Part shown: positions 1-8,973 of the stretch, one piece after another
How positions within the stretch are numbered: position 1 is the stretch's first letter
How the letters are laid out: each line of letters begins with the position of its first letter
DNA from: Porogramme epimiltina
Taxonomy: Eukaryota; Basidiomycota; Agaricomycetes; Polyporales; Polyporaceae
Length of the DNA stretch: 12,968 nt
NCBI GenBank assembly: GCA_900155495.1
Contig: FTLJ01000580.1
Coordinates: 1-12,968, forward strand
Reading direction: 5' to 3'
Notes under the pieces: model-generated
Databases searched by the model: none
What the model saw: the letters and a program-made list of their open reading frames with translations, nothing else
Told to the model about the DNA's origin: nothing
Translations under genes and position numbers: made by a program

Positions 1-11
1 GGCGGGGAGTT

Positions 12-79
12 GGGTAAAAGGGAGGGGGTTCGGCGCGGGGGGTGGCGCGACCGGCGGGGGGAGTGGGGGGGGGCGGGGG
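12..79 (+). other. G-run cluster, possible G-quadruplex
   Basis: Several runs of three or more G lie close together at the left edge, including 24-28, 37-42, 56-61, 65-73 and 75-79. The last three are separated by loops of only three and one bases, and the nine-base run can supply two tracts, so the usual four-tract G-quadruplex pattern is met on the plus strand. There is no gene nearby to which I can tie it. Confidence 0.4.
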
Positions 80-1149
80 CGCACAGGCGGCGAGGCGGGG
101 CAAGAGTCCAAGACAAGGTGTAGAGAAACGGTCGGCGCGGTGGCTGAGCTCTCCCAAACCCGGGCGCGCCTGCTCGAGATCAACAAACCGCCTGCGAGTG
201 GCCGAGGCGGGATGACGTTATCCGCGCAGGATGACCACGCCCCCGCGCAAATTGCGCCATCCCAGGCCATCCCTCGCCCGGCTCCCCACGCCCAACCCTA
301 TCCTATCTTATCAGATACTCCGGCCCACCGCGCCCGGCTCCCCCGGCTCGAGGCGCGGTGCTGCCCGCCCGCACGACCTTGGGAACCCTCCCGCCGCCCG
401 CCGCGCCGCCGTTCTCACTTGTCTTGCGCTTGTCTTTCCCTGTTCGCAGGCCCCGACGCGGGCGACGTGGCGTGGCGCACTGCGTCCTCACGGCGAGCCC
501 CTTGGCGGTTTCGGTACGCGCGAGCCGTCCTCTTCACCCGCGAGCCCCCTCCAGTGCGTCTGATCCGTCTCCAATTCGAGGTTCGTAGTCTCATCCAACC
601 CTGCCAAACATAGACGCGTACTTACACCGCGGTCGGGGGCAGTGGTCGCGTATGTCGCGGCGACCAACGGATTCGACAACCCACCGAGACCAGCCGACCA
701 CCTGAGGCCGCCGCACACGGAAAGTTTAGCTCCGGGGCGCACACTCAAGAGACCTTGAGCTATCCTCGAGCCCTGAAGCTTCAAGTGCCCGGGCCTAGCG
801 TGCAGCCGGGAGCGGTCCACGGGAATAGCCAGTCGTCGCTCATAGGGTCTCCAGTGCGCTGCGGGGCCCTTCGTGTCTTCTAGTGCGCCTCGCACCGATC
901 ATGGGGCGGCCGCGGCACCTCGTCCGTCTCTGGGCCCGCACGGATACAGCCGCGTATGCGTCGGTGAGTGCGCCCTCGTCAGAGTCTATACCCTGCAGAC
1001 CAACAGTGGGTGCCAATGAACGTTTGTCCTAAGGAGGCCGAGCGTCCGATGGAGCCAAACCTGTTTGGTAGTGCAGTGAACAGTCGGAGACACGGCTAGC
1101 TCAGTCGCAATAAGCGCGATGCTCGTTTGGACCCCCTGGCAAATGGAAG

Positions 1150-1320
1150 ATGTGGATGAGCAGCGAGCTGGCTCTCCCCCCAGGCGAGCATCAGTTCTCG
1201 CGCCCCATCGATATTCAGACGGCTGTGAGTCTGAGCGGACCCGTTCTCACCCCGCGCCCGCCGCTATCCCTAGCCCCTGACATCCAGAACCTAGACACCA
1301 GAACGTTGAAGCTCGAACAG
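1150..1320 (+). CDS. Tentative orphan first exon (unrecognised)
   Basis: An ATG at 1150 opens a frame of 57 codons to a possible splice donor (GTAATA at 1321). A stop codon lies in frame upstream at 1111, so this would be a true amino terminus. Unlike the Arg/Pro-rich translations around it, this stretch has mixed composition, with Leu, Ile, Asp, Gln and Thr, and ends in a helix-like segment (residues about 48-57). Past 1320 the frame reverts to Arg/Gly-rich text until a stop at 1573. I do not recognise it and could not find a matching second exon. It may be a chance frame or the remnant of a lost gene. Confidence 0.12.
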
Positions 1321-2937
1321 GTAATACGCGAGCGGTTCTTAGAATGTCGCGCAGTCCGGGGGAGGCTCCGACCGGGGTACGCTCCCGCCCCGCGCGGTGT
1401 AGCGAGATTCGTGCGCGCGATGCTAATCGGCGCGCGCGCGCGAGGCCCAGATCTTCAGGGGGGCGCACTCTGCGGAGGTTTCGCTCGCGCCTCCGACGGT
1501 CGCGCGAGCGGCGAACGCGGGCACTGGGAACGGCGCGCGCGCGGTCTGTGCACGTCGGATATGGTCATAGTGTAGCCACCCTGCGGCGGTTCGTCGCTTC
1601 TCGGGCACGGACTATTTGCGGGGTCGAAGAATCCTCCAGCGGCCGCGTTTGGACCTGGGTGCCACGCCACGATCGCCACTGGGGGCGGGAGGGCGGCGTC
1701 GAAGAGGCATACTGGGCCCGGCGCATGGGGCTGCCTTGCTAGCCGGGCATTTCGGCGTGCTCCATATAGCGTGCGGAAAGCATGCCGGCAGCGCAATGGA
1801 TCCACCCAAGGCGATTTATTGTCGATGGATCCTTGGGCAATCTGCTCCAGGCTGGACGCTGCCTGCGGCCCCCATTCACTCGCCTTCCTGCCCTCATTGC
1901 GCGGTTCTAGGTGGGATGTCTCAATAACGACAGGTGTATTCACATGCGCGGCGGATCTGAGTAGATCGTGTGCACACTGTGCAGGCAGGCAAGGGAGTCT
2001 GCGCCGGATATCGTCGCCCGTTCCGCTCACTTTCTTCCGTAACGCGCAGCCTATGACGTCTTCAACGCCGGCACAAGATACCGCCTGCAATGTCCAGCCC
2101 ATCCAACAGAGCCATACACTTCGCGGTCTTTGGCCCTTAGTTTATGGCGAGAACCTCGCGCTTCTCAGGCTAGGCAGGATATGTACTCATCGACGCTGTA
2201 CGCTCACATCGACCATGCAATAGGACCTAAATACGTCATGCGATGCCCTCCCAGCCACCACCGAGCTCTCAGCTGGCCTTCTTACGCAACATTACAGCAT
2301 CTCGCTATACAGACCGCGGCGCCCGCCCACCCGCGACGGCGCGGGCCGGGCGCGGGCCCGCTGCCGCACACTCTCGCGGCACCGAAAGGACGGGAAATTA
2401 AACTCGCAGCGAGAGCGGGGCGTGGGAGCGCCGCCGCCCCGCGCTGGGAGCTGAACGCTGGGCGCTGGGAACGGACGGGGCGCAGAAGCCCCCCCTGCGC
2501 GGGCGTGCGCGGTGGGAGCGAGCGCGGCGGGTGGGTGTGCGAGCGCACGCGCGCGTATTGTTGTCGCTATCACGATCCACGATGCACCCTCCGGCTCCGA
2601 GAGACTACGAGGCCGCTGTCCGGCGCGCGGGAACGGGATGGGCGTATTAATACACGCGGGGCCAGGCACGCGCGCCGTGTGCGCGCGCACGAGCCGTGGG
2701 TGCGGGCGTGGCCCCCTCCGCCCGCTGCCTGTAGCTCTGTGTGGGTGTGCGTCCAGGACGCCGCCGCGGGTGGCCATAGTAGCCAGGCACTCGGCGCGCC
2801 GCCCGCGCGCCGTTCTGGAAGGCCGAGGAAGCACCGGCGCCTCCGTCGGTGGCCACGGTCCTCGCGGGAGCGGCGTACCCGCGGTCTCCCAGGCTCTCGC
2901 GCGCGCGGGCGCTCGACGCAGCGCAGGCGCGCCCGCT

Positions 2938-2967
2938 GCCAGGGGGCGCGCGCGAGGGCCCCCTGGC
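2938..2967 (-). other. Hairpin in the Ku70 3' flank
   Basis: A perfect 10-bp inverted repeat has arms GCCAGGGGGC (2938-2947) and GCCCCCTGGC (2958-2967), with a 10-base loop. It begins 24 nt after the last base of the Ku70 stop codon, so it would be in the 3' untranslated part of that transcript. The stem is almost all G-C pairs. A role in mRNA stability or 3'-end formation is inference only, and GC-rich DNA raises the chance of such stems. Confidence 0.5.
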
Positions 2968-2990
2968 TGCCTGCGCTGCGCCGGGGCGCG

Positions 2991-5900
2991 TCAGGCGTGT
3001 GTCGAGAGCCAATCGACGACGCGGTCGACGAGCTCCGCCTTCTTCCCGGAGACCGACTCGCCCTTGCTCTTGAGGAATTCCTGCGTGATGAAGGGCATCA
3101 ATGAGCGCGACTGCGATATCAGATCGCGACAGACAGAAGGGACGGCCGTGGGCCCTGGGGGGCGCGTTCGCGCGTTGCTATTGGTGATGTGCCTCTCACG
3201 CGCCCCCGCCGACGCCCTCCCCCGGCGGCCCCGCGACGGACCCCGCGGGGGCGGCTTGGCAGTCGAGGGCGAGCGTGCGCGAATGTAGCGCGGTGATGCA
3301 ACATCGCTAGGCACGCCAAGGGCGTCGGGCCCACGGCCGTCACATGGGCGGAAAGCGCACGAACCTTGAGCTGGTCGACGCGGAACTGTGGAAACAGAGC
3401 CATGTCAGCGGGCGTGCCTCGTAGCGGACGATAGTGCGCACGTTGCGGGCATCCCGGGCGGGATGCCCGATGCGGCAATATGGCGGTGGGATCGACCCGG
3501 GGCGGGCAGAATGGAAAAGGGGGAAGGGGGGCGGCAGCTTACCTTGGCGAGCAAGCCGGCTTCGTATTTGCTGCGAATCTCGGCCTCGTCCACGCTCACG
3601 TCCTATACCACGCATATACCGCGATTGGGGAGGGCGCGTCCGGGGTTGCGGTTAGGTTCTGCAGCACGGCCGGACCAGGCGCGAGGATACTCACCGCTTT
3701 ACGCTTCGTCCCCGCGACTGGCGCGGCGACGATGTTGGCCGTGTCGTCTTCGCGCAGGGCCTGCTTCCACGCTTTCATCAGCTGCCCTGCCCGCTGTCGT
3801 CGCACACGGCACACAAAGGTTCCAGTGCGGCGGGGCAGTTGTGCGTCGGAAGTACGGTTTTCCCTATTACGTGAGTTCCCGTTCGAACAGTGAGCGAGAG
3901 AGAGACGGTCCTGACCCTGTGTATCATATCGTATTTCGGCTCCGTAAGGTCCTCGAACGACTCCGGGTCAAATTCTTCGCGGAACGCGCTGGCCTCGAGC
4001 TGCGCGTTGTGATACGCCAGTGCTAGAAAGGGTGCATGAGAACGTCTGCCGTAATCGAGGGGGGGCCGATAGAAGGACGGAAGAGGGGCAACAGACGTCG
4101 GCAGCTCACCTGGGTTCGGGTAGGAATCGGGTGGATAGGTGCCATTCTTGACCATTAGCTTCTGTACCCATTCAGCAGCGGCCTCCGCAAGCTCGTCAGA
4201 CGCTGCACGGCCCGGTCAGATTGCCGTAGATTTTGCGGAGGGAAATTCAGGGTTCGCCAATGAATAGCGGTGCGCATATGTCGGGATACAGTTGAGTGAG
4301 TTGAGGGGCTCGTGACTGGCATGAGGAAATCGATGTGCCTACCGCGGAAGCCCGTCTCCACAGGTGCGGCCCGAATGTCATCAGCGAAGGGGAGTGGGAT
4401 AAGGTGGAATCCTGGCGGTTCGCGCCAGCCGGCCTCGTCGACTTTCTCGGCCTGACAGCGGCACAGGCGGTTAGTGCATCCGTCACATGGGCAGGCCACG
4501 CCCGAGGACCCTGGTGGGCCATCTGCCAGGCGGGGCTACATTGGCGATAAGTTCGATCGAGATGGGCTCACCTGCGGCAGCACTGCGCAAAAAATGGGAG
4601 ACGAGTTACGACGGGTCAGAGCGAGTGCGATTGCGATCTTCTTCTTCTTGATCATCGTTCGCAGCAGCGCGGTGAATGTCCGCCTGCTCCCGGAGTACGT
4701 CTGAGACGTAGCAGTAGCCATCCGCGATAAAATTTTCAGGAACGCAGGAACCGTCAGCCCGACGATAAGTGCGGTGCCGAAAGCATATCCAGATCAGAGC
4801 GGGGGGAGAGACGTACCATTTCGTCGGGATAGATGAACGTCGAGTGCTTGATGTTGTCTTCGAAGGCAAGGTCCTTCCGGCGTTTGAAACCCAGCAGCTT
4901 GATTCCTGGACCATGCGGTGAACTGAATGCCCGGGCCATCGCTCTCACTAGACGCACCTGGCTCGAGGCCGACCGTCCGGAACGAGCGAACCTCGTCTGC
5001 AGTGTAGAACACCCGGCTGCCGAGCGGTACCGAACGCACTCCCGCCTCGGGCTGTTTTTCGCCCTCCGCGCCCTCGTCCTCCTCCGCCGATGGGGCACCG
5101 AGGTCCATGCCATATAAGATCTGGGGCTTCTTCGCCTCCGTCTCCCGTTCCTGCGGTACGGGAATAGAACATTCAATCTGACGATGCGCGCGGAGCGGCG
5201 CGTCCGGCTCACCTCGTCCACGTAAGAGGTCCGCGAGACCGCCGTCTCCATACGCTCGCCGAGGTCGGCGAAGTACCGGTATGCCCCCCTCTTCTGCTCC
5301 GTGATCAGTCCATACCTGGGAGACAGGCGGCGGAGTCAGCGCTCGCGGGCGAAACTTTGGGCTCGGGACAATTAAGTGTGATTTACCCTTTGACACCGAT
5401 GACGAAACCGGGCGCGAGCGTCAACGTCGTCGAGAATTGGGCGCGTTTCGACACCTCGTGAAACCGCATTTGCGCTAGAAGGTTGTCGATCCGGCCGATG
5501 GATATCGTTTCGGGCAATACCGCCTGGCCGACAGCTCCATTTGAGTCGGCAGTGTTGGTCGGCAGTAGAACAGACTGTTGAGCATATCAGACACTGCAGA
5601 TGCGCTAAACACCTGGAGTTGGCGCCACGTACGGAATAGAAAATGGATGTGTCGAAGTCCTTGTCATCGCTGCTGACGAAGAAGGGTTCTATAGTCACTC
5701 CGGCTTGAACGAGATCCTATGCATACGAGATTGGGTGAGTATAAGTCGTGCGCTCACGCCAACGCTGTCATACTCACGACCAGAGTCGTCCGTGCCGACG
5801 TTATCAGCCGGCTGTTAACTGCGCCGGGGTGAGGGTTATCTTCGTCGGTAATGAAGAATATACGCTTCATCGCGGTCTTCGGCGCACTAAAACGCGTATT

Positions 5901-6698
5901 AGGACCGCTATACGTCACTGGAAAATAGGGGCTTACCCATCGCGCAAAACCCAGTTGCAGCTGGTGAAGACGTCACCAATCGCAACGCGCTTACCCTCCA
6001 TGGGGGCAAAGTTCTCCCGCAGCAGCTCAGAGTTCTCCCGCGCCTCTGAAGCGAACGTTGAGCGGTGGTCATCTTCCCAGGAGTTAATGGTGACTAACCG
6101 TCGAGCAACTGGGCGAGTTCCATAACCTTTGGCGCGTCTATGGTCGCAACGGGTTGGTACACGAACGTGCCTTTCTTGATGTCCGCACCGGGCGTTCCAG
6201 CCTCGTTACGTTTTGTCTGCAGCGAACGGCTTGTACTAACGATCGTACGACGCATGTGGCGGATCATTACTCACTGTATTGAACAACAAAATGCCCACGG
6301 AATCGTTCGGGCCTATCATCACTTTTCGCTTCTGAATCTGCATCGCTGCCTCGAGTGCCATCAGAAAGTTGCACGTCTTGACGTCTTCGTATCGTGGGTC
6401 GTCGTGCATTTCGAGCATGGACGGGGAGCAGTCAATGCAGAAAAGTATGACGTCCCTCTTTCCTTGATAGAACTACCGAACGCCAGCGGTCAGTAAGCCC
6501 CGAGGGTCATGCACAGAGCAATAGAAAGTGCGCATAGTGTAGCGGCATGGATGCAAGACCGCCGTGTTGACCCCGAGAGTCTGACCACCCGCCAGCCACA
6601 TATATGCGCATGAAGTCAAAGAAGCCACGTACAGTGTTATCCTGTAATTCCTCGTCGTCCTCATCTTCGAGTCTGTTCCAGTCGTCGTATGGCGGCAT
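2991..6698 (-). CDS. ku70: Ku70, DNA-end-binding subunit of the Ku heterodimer (NHEJ)
   Basis: Ku70 pairs with Ku80 to form a ring that threads onto broken DNA ends in the nucleus and recruits the end-joining machinery. I rebuilt 18 exons with GT-AG junctions: 6698-6633, 6472-6275, 6216-6099, 6045-5937, 5886-5778, 5716-5633, 5574-5387, 5315-5213, 5150-4958, 4905-4817, 4700-4572, 4451-4343, 4202-4110, 4022-3916, 3793-3695, 3602-3543, 3385-3365, 3080-2991. These give 1965 nt, 654 residues, normal for fungal Ku70. Visible domains: vWA-like alpha/beta domain from about residue 29 (DVILFCIDCS) to about 230; Ku core beta-barrel to about 490 (FHLIPLPFADDIRAAP); C-terminal arm (NGTYPPDSYPNP, FREEFDP); basic linker with KRK near 595-597; SAP DNA-binding domain at 619-654, split by an intron. 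The start ATG has A at -3 and an in-frame TAG 11 codons upstream. No frame break was found. The least certain junction is intron 14 (3915-3794, donor GTCAGG). Confidence 0.96.
3141..3341 (-). repeat. 15-bp perfect inverted repeat inside Ku70 intron 17
   Basis: GACGGCCGTGGGCCC at 3141-3155 is the exact reverse complement of GGGCCCACGGCCGTC at 3327-3341. Both arms lie in the longest Ku70 intron (3364-3081, 284 nt), one starting 23 nt after the donor and the other ending 60 nt before the acceptor. Pairing would loop out 171 nt and bring the splice sites together. The looped part contains a smaller stem (CCCCGCG 3229-3235 with CGCGGGG 3244-3250). The repeat itself is directly visible; a splicing role is inference. 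Confidence 0.75.
3365..3385 (-). other. 21-nt micro-exon (exon 17) of Ku70
   Basis: This exon encodes FRVDQLK, the first part of the SAP domain, and is flanked by a TTTCCACAG acceptor and a GTTCGT donor. Without it the SAP domain would lack its first conserved turn (compare the usual pattern of Val-x-x-Leu-Lys followed by Leu-Lys), so its inclusion is well supported. It is 21 nt and in phase 0 on both sides, so skipping it would keep the frame. Its flanking introns are 157 nt and 284 nt, the latter the longest in the gene. Confidence 0.85.
3446..3469 (-). repeat. 10-bp hairpin inside Ku70 intron 16
   Basis: CGGGCATCCC (3446-3455) pairs perfectly with GGGATGCCCG (3460-3469), leaving a four-base loop. 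It sits in the middle of intron 16 (3542-3386), upstream of the micro-exon in the transcript. A short-loop stem like this should form readily in RNA. Its effect on splicing is unknown. Confidence 0.65.
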
Positions 6699-7316
6699 AA
6701 TTGTGGCGTATACGGTGGGTGGTAGAGTCTAGAAACACAGAAGGAGTATGTGGCGAGTGGAAGAAGCAAGTCATTAGCAGCACGGCTCCGCGTCGCCACT
6801 AGACGCCAACCGCGACGCGTTTGTGCACGTGACTGGCGCTTGACCCCTTGTGGCGCTGTGGCCCAGTTGGCCGCCGTTCCGTTTTTGGACATCTTCAAAG
6901 GAAGCCGTCATCTCGTCCAACAAGGCCGTCGCCCGAGAAGTTGCGCTGCCAAGGCGGCCGCCGCCCCTTCCTCGAGCCAGACGTCGTCAACTCCGCATTC
7001 TCCTCCGACCTAACTGCCCAGCTCCACCCTCGAGAGTTCCATCGACGCCTCGGTGAGCTGCTCTCGGCCGTCGTTCTGATATGATATGTGGTACTAATGC
7101 GGTTAATGATCGTCCCAAGGTTGCTAAGCCTACGCTTACGGACGCGCAGCCGATACCATACCTCGGGCTTCTGCAATAAACGTTGCCCCTCCGACGCCCA
7201 GCAATATTCCTCTGGAAAGCGGCGCGTCTGACAGTCGCCAGATCGCCCCGCTCGCAGCAACACTGTTCACCGGCGCAAAAACCACCGAGCGTCCACCCGC
7301 CCGCCCGCCGCGCACG
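6699..7316. promoter_or_regulatory. Divergent promoter region between Ku70 and the PP2A activator
   Basis: The two flanking genes are transcribed away from each other, so this 618-bp stretch must hold both promoters and 5' leaders unless a small gene lies between them. I see no clear TATA box or CCAAT box. An AT-richer patch at about 7077-7110 separates more GC-rich flanks. The start codon on the right has A at -3 and G at +4, and that on the left has A at -3. Open frames on both strands here either lack an ATG or have no gene-like content. Confidence 0.6.
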
Positions 7317-8878
7317 ATGGCGACGAACACCGGGCCCTCCCCACAAATTCATCATGCGACGATAGGTCCCGCAGCCGCAGGTGCAGGCCCGGGCGGAAGC
7401 GGCCTGCCCCCCCTGCGCGCGGTCGACGTCGCGAGTCTCCGGCGCGACGACAGGCCAGTGCTTCGCATTAAGACCGACGACGACGTCGACGCATGGAAGC
7501 GCACCCGCGGCTACCACGACTACGGCCTCTTCCTGCGGCGCCTCGCGGACGCCGTCGTCGGGCACGCGCTGCCCCACGCCACCCCGGAGCCTGACAAGGT
7601 GTGCCGCGCGTGCAGTTCCACATTCGCCTTCGCGTTCGATGCGATGCGCTGCTTGCTGACGGCTGCTGCTGCTGCTGCGCTGGACAGGCCGTCGGCGCGG
7701 TGGTACGCCTGCTCGGCGTGCTTGACGGGTGGATCGACGAGATCCCGCCGCTCCCGACCCCACAGCGGTTCGGCAACCTGGCGTTCCGCGCGTGGGGGAA
7801 GCGTCTGGAGACGGTGAGAAGGCCCGCGCTCCCCTTTGGACCCGGCGCGCTGAGCCTGGTGACGTTTTGCAGGAGTCGGCGGCGCTGCTGACGGCGCTGC
7901 TCCCGGCCGAGCTGCACGAGGCGATCCCTTACGTAGAGCCGTATTTGCTGACGTCTTTTGGGTCCTTCACGCGCATGGACTATGGCACGGGGCACGAGAC
8001 GTCTTTCGCGCTATTCCTGCTTTGCCTGTCTCTTCTCCGGTTCCTCGAGCCGGAGCCCCGAGTCGAGAGGGAGATCGTCCTGGTCCTTTTCGTCCGGTAT
8101 CTGCGCCTCTGTTGGCGCCTGCAGGACGTCTACAAGCTCGAGCCGGCAGGGAGCCATGGCGTCTGGGGACTGGATGACTATGTCTTCCTGAGCTATATTT
8201 TTGGCAGCGCACAGCTACGAGGTAAGGTTGTTTGCGGATATGAGACCTTGTCGGGCCGAGATTGACATGTTGTGTGTATAGATCAGAAGGAGATCCCTGT
8301 CACTGCGGTCCTTCGCCCGCCGCTACCACCGACAAATCTATACTTCATGTCTATCATGCGGATACACGAGGTGAAGTCCGGTCCCTTCCACGAACACTCG
8401 TCGCAGCTGTACTCTATTGCAACGGGAGTCCAGTACTGGTCGAAAGTCCACACCGGACTGTTTAAGATGTACGAGGTACGTGACAGCTCCGAGCTTATCG
8501 CGCAGTTGAGGCTGACCCATTCATTCGCGCAAGGCCGAGGTGCTTGGCAAGCGTGTAGTCGTGCAGCACATCCCCCTCGGCGGCCTATTGGAGTGGGATC
8601 TACCGGAGTCGCAGAGCACCGCCCCTGGACCAACACCGGCCGCCTTCAGCACGCCCTACGGCACAGTTGCGCCGACCCCATTCCCCACGTCATACGCGGC
8701 ACCAACTCGGGCACCGATGGCGGGGCTGGGTTACACCGCCCACCCGGCATCTGTACGCCAGTCTGGCTCGCCGATCGCGCCGGCACGTGCGCCGCTGGGG
8801 CCGACGGCGAGCACGGCATACCGACCGCTGAGCCGGCCTGGGTCTGCGCCGAGGACGATGGCTCCGCCACCTCCGTGA
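7317..8878 (+). CDS. PTPA/Rrd-family activator of protein phosphatase 2A (peptidyl-prolyl isomerase)
   Basis: PTPA proteins (Rrd1 and Rrd2 in yeast) help fold and activate the PP2A catalytic subunit, using ATP and Mg, and have peptidyl-prolyl cis/trans isomerase activity. Exons are 7317-7598, 7688-7813, 7873-8221, 8282-8475 and 8534-8878, with introns of 58-89 nt; together they give 1296 nt and 431 residues. Family hallmarks: DDVDAWKRTRGYHDYGLFLR (about 54-73), MDYGTGHE (171-178), the LDDYVFLSYIFGSAQLRD stretch ending at the exon 3/4 junction, FMSIMRIHEVKSGPFHEHS in exon 4, and the closing AEVLGKRVVVQHIPLGG segment (318-334). After LLEWD at 335-339, about 92 residues rich in Pro, Ala, Ser and Thr follow; these look disordered. 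A Pro-Thr-Arg-Ala-Pro motif in this tail and its length suggest the longer Rrd1-like type, but Rrd1 and Rrd2 cannot be told apart safely here. The ATG is in good context (A at -3, G at +4). Confidence 0.96.
7662..7676 (+). repeat. Five-copy GCT repeat at the 3' end of intron 1
   Basis: Five GCT units lie between a good branch-point match (CTGAC, 7656-7660) and the intron 1 acceptor (AG at 7686-7687) of the PP2A activator gene. They stand where a pyrimidine tract would normally be. A CTG-type repeat of this length is a candidate for length variation between strains. Confidence 0.7.
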
Positions 8879-8941
8879 AAACGAGTCACCCTCAGTCTTG
8901 CGGCAATGAGGGGTAGCAGTGTTCGGACCTTCGAGCTAACT

Positions 8942-8973
8942 CTCGATGCTCCGAGCGCAGTCGGAGCGTCGAG
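8942..8973 (+). other. Hairpin in the 3' flank of the PP2A activator gene
   Basis: CTCGATGCTCCGA (8942-8954) pairs with TCGGAGCGTCGAG (8961-8973) over 13 positions, with a single mismatch that becomes a G-U wobble in plus-strand RNA; the loop is six bases. It starts 64 nt after the stop codon. The wobble fits an RNA stem read from the plus strand, which is the coding strand here. Function is unknown. Confidence 0.6.

Larger units (their letters stand above)
1..2937. other. GC-rich region without a supportable gene
   Basis: I read both strands and found no recognisable domain and no chain of exons joined by plausible splice sites. The open frames here are long because the DNA is GC-rich and stop codons are rare; their translations are low-complexity Arg/Pro/Ala/Gly strings. 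The stretch around 2310-2990 is especially CpG-rich, with alternating CG/GC runs also near 1429-1443. The only frame that stood out is at 1150-1320 and has its own entry. The region may hold 3' flank of Ku70 plus intergenic DNA. A lineage-specific gene with many small exons could escape this reading. Confidence 0.6.

Noticed and set aside
132..215. A-box-like sequence resembling the start of a tRNA gene
   Set aside because: No matching B box at the right distance and no cloverleaf with an acceptor stem could be drawn.
1801..1842. Short inverted repeat (CCCAAGG and CCTTGGG) next to two GGATCC copies, considered as a transposon end
   Set aside because: The arms are only seven bases, and there is no target duplication, terminal repeat or transposase frame.
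1455..2102. Minus-strand frame of 215 codons
   Set aside because: No recognisable motif, mixed low-complexity composition, and no splice-site support. A long frame is expected by chance at this GC content.
2130..3104. Long plus-strand frame of 324 codons
   Set aside because: The translation is Arg/Pro/Ala-rich noise and it runs antisense through the last Ku70 exon, which is well supported.
5178..5212. Alternative 35-nt intron 8 for Ku70 with the acceptor at 5178
   Set aside because: It would be far shorter than the others and inserts nine residues. The acceptor at 5151 gives a 62-nt intron and joins VDE to ERETEAKK, as expected for the family.
7136..7330. Minus-strand frame with a hydrophobic segment between Ku70 and the PP2A activator
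   Set aside because: It has no ATG (the frame can only be opened at a GTG), and its upstream end overlaps the start of the PP2A activator gene. No convincing second exon or family match was found.
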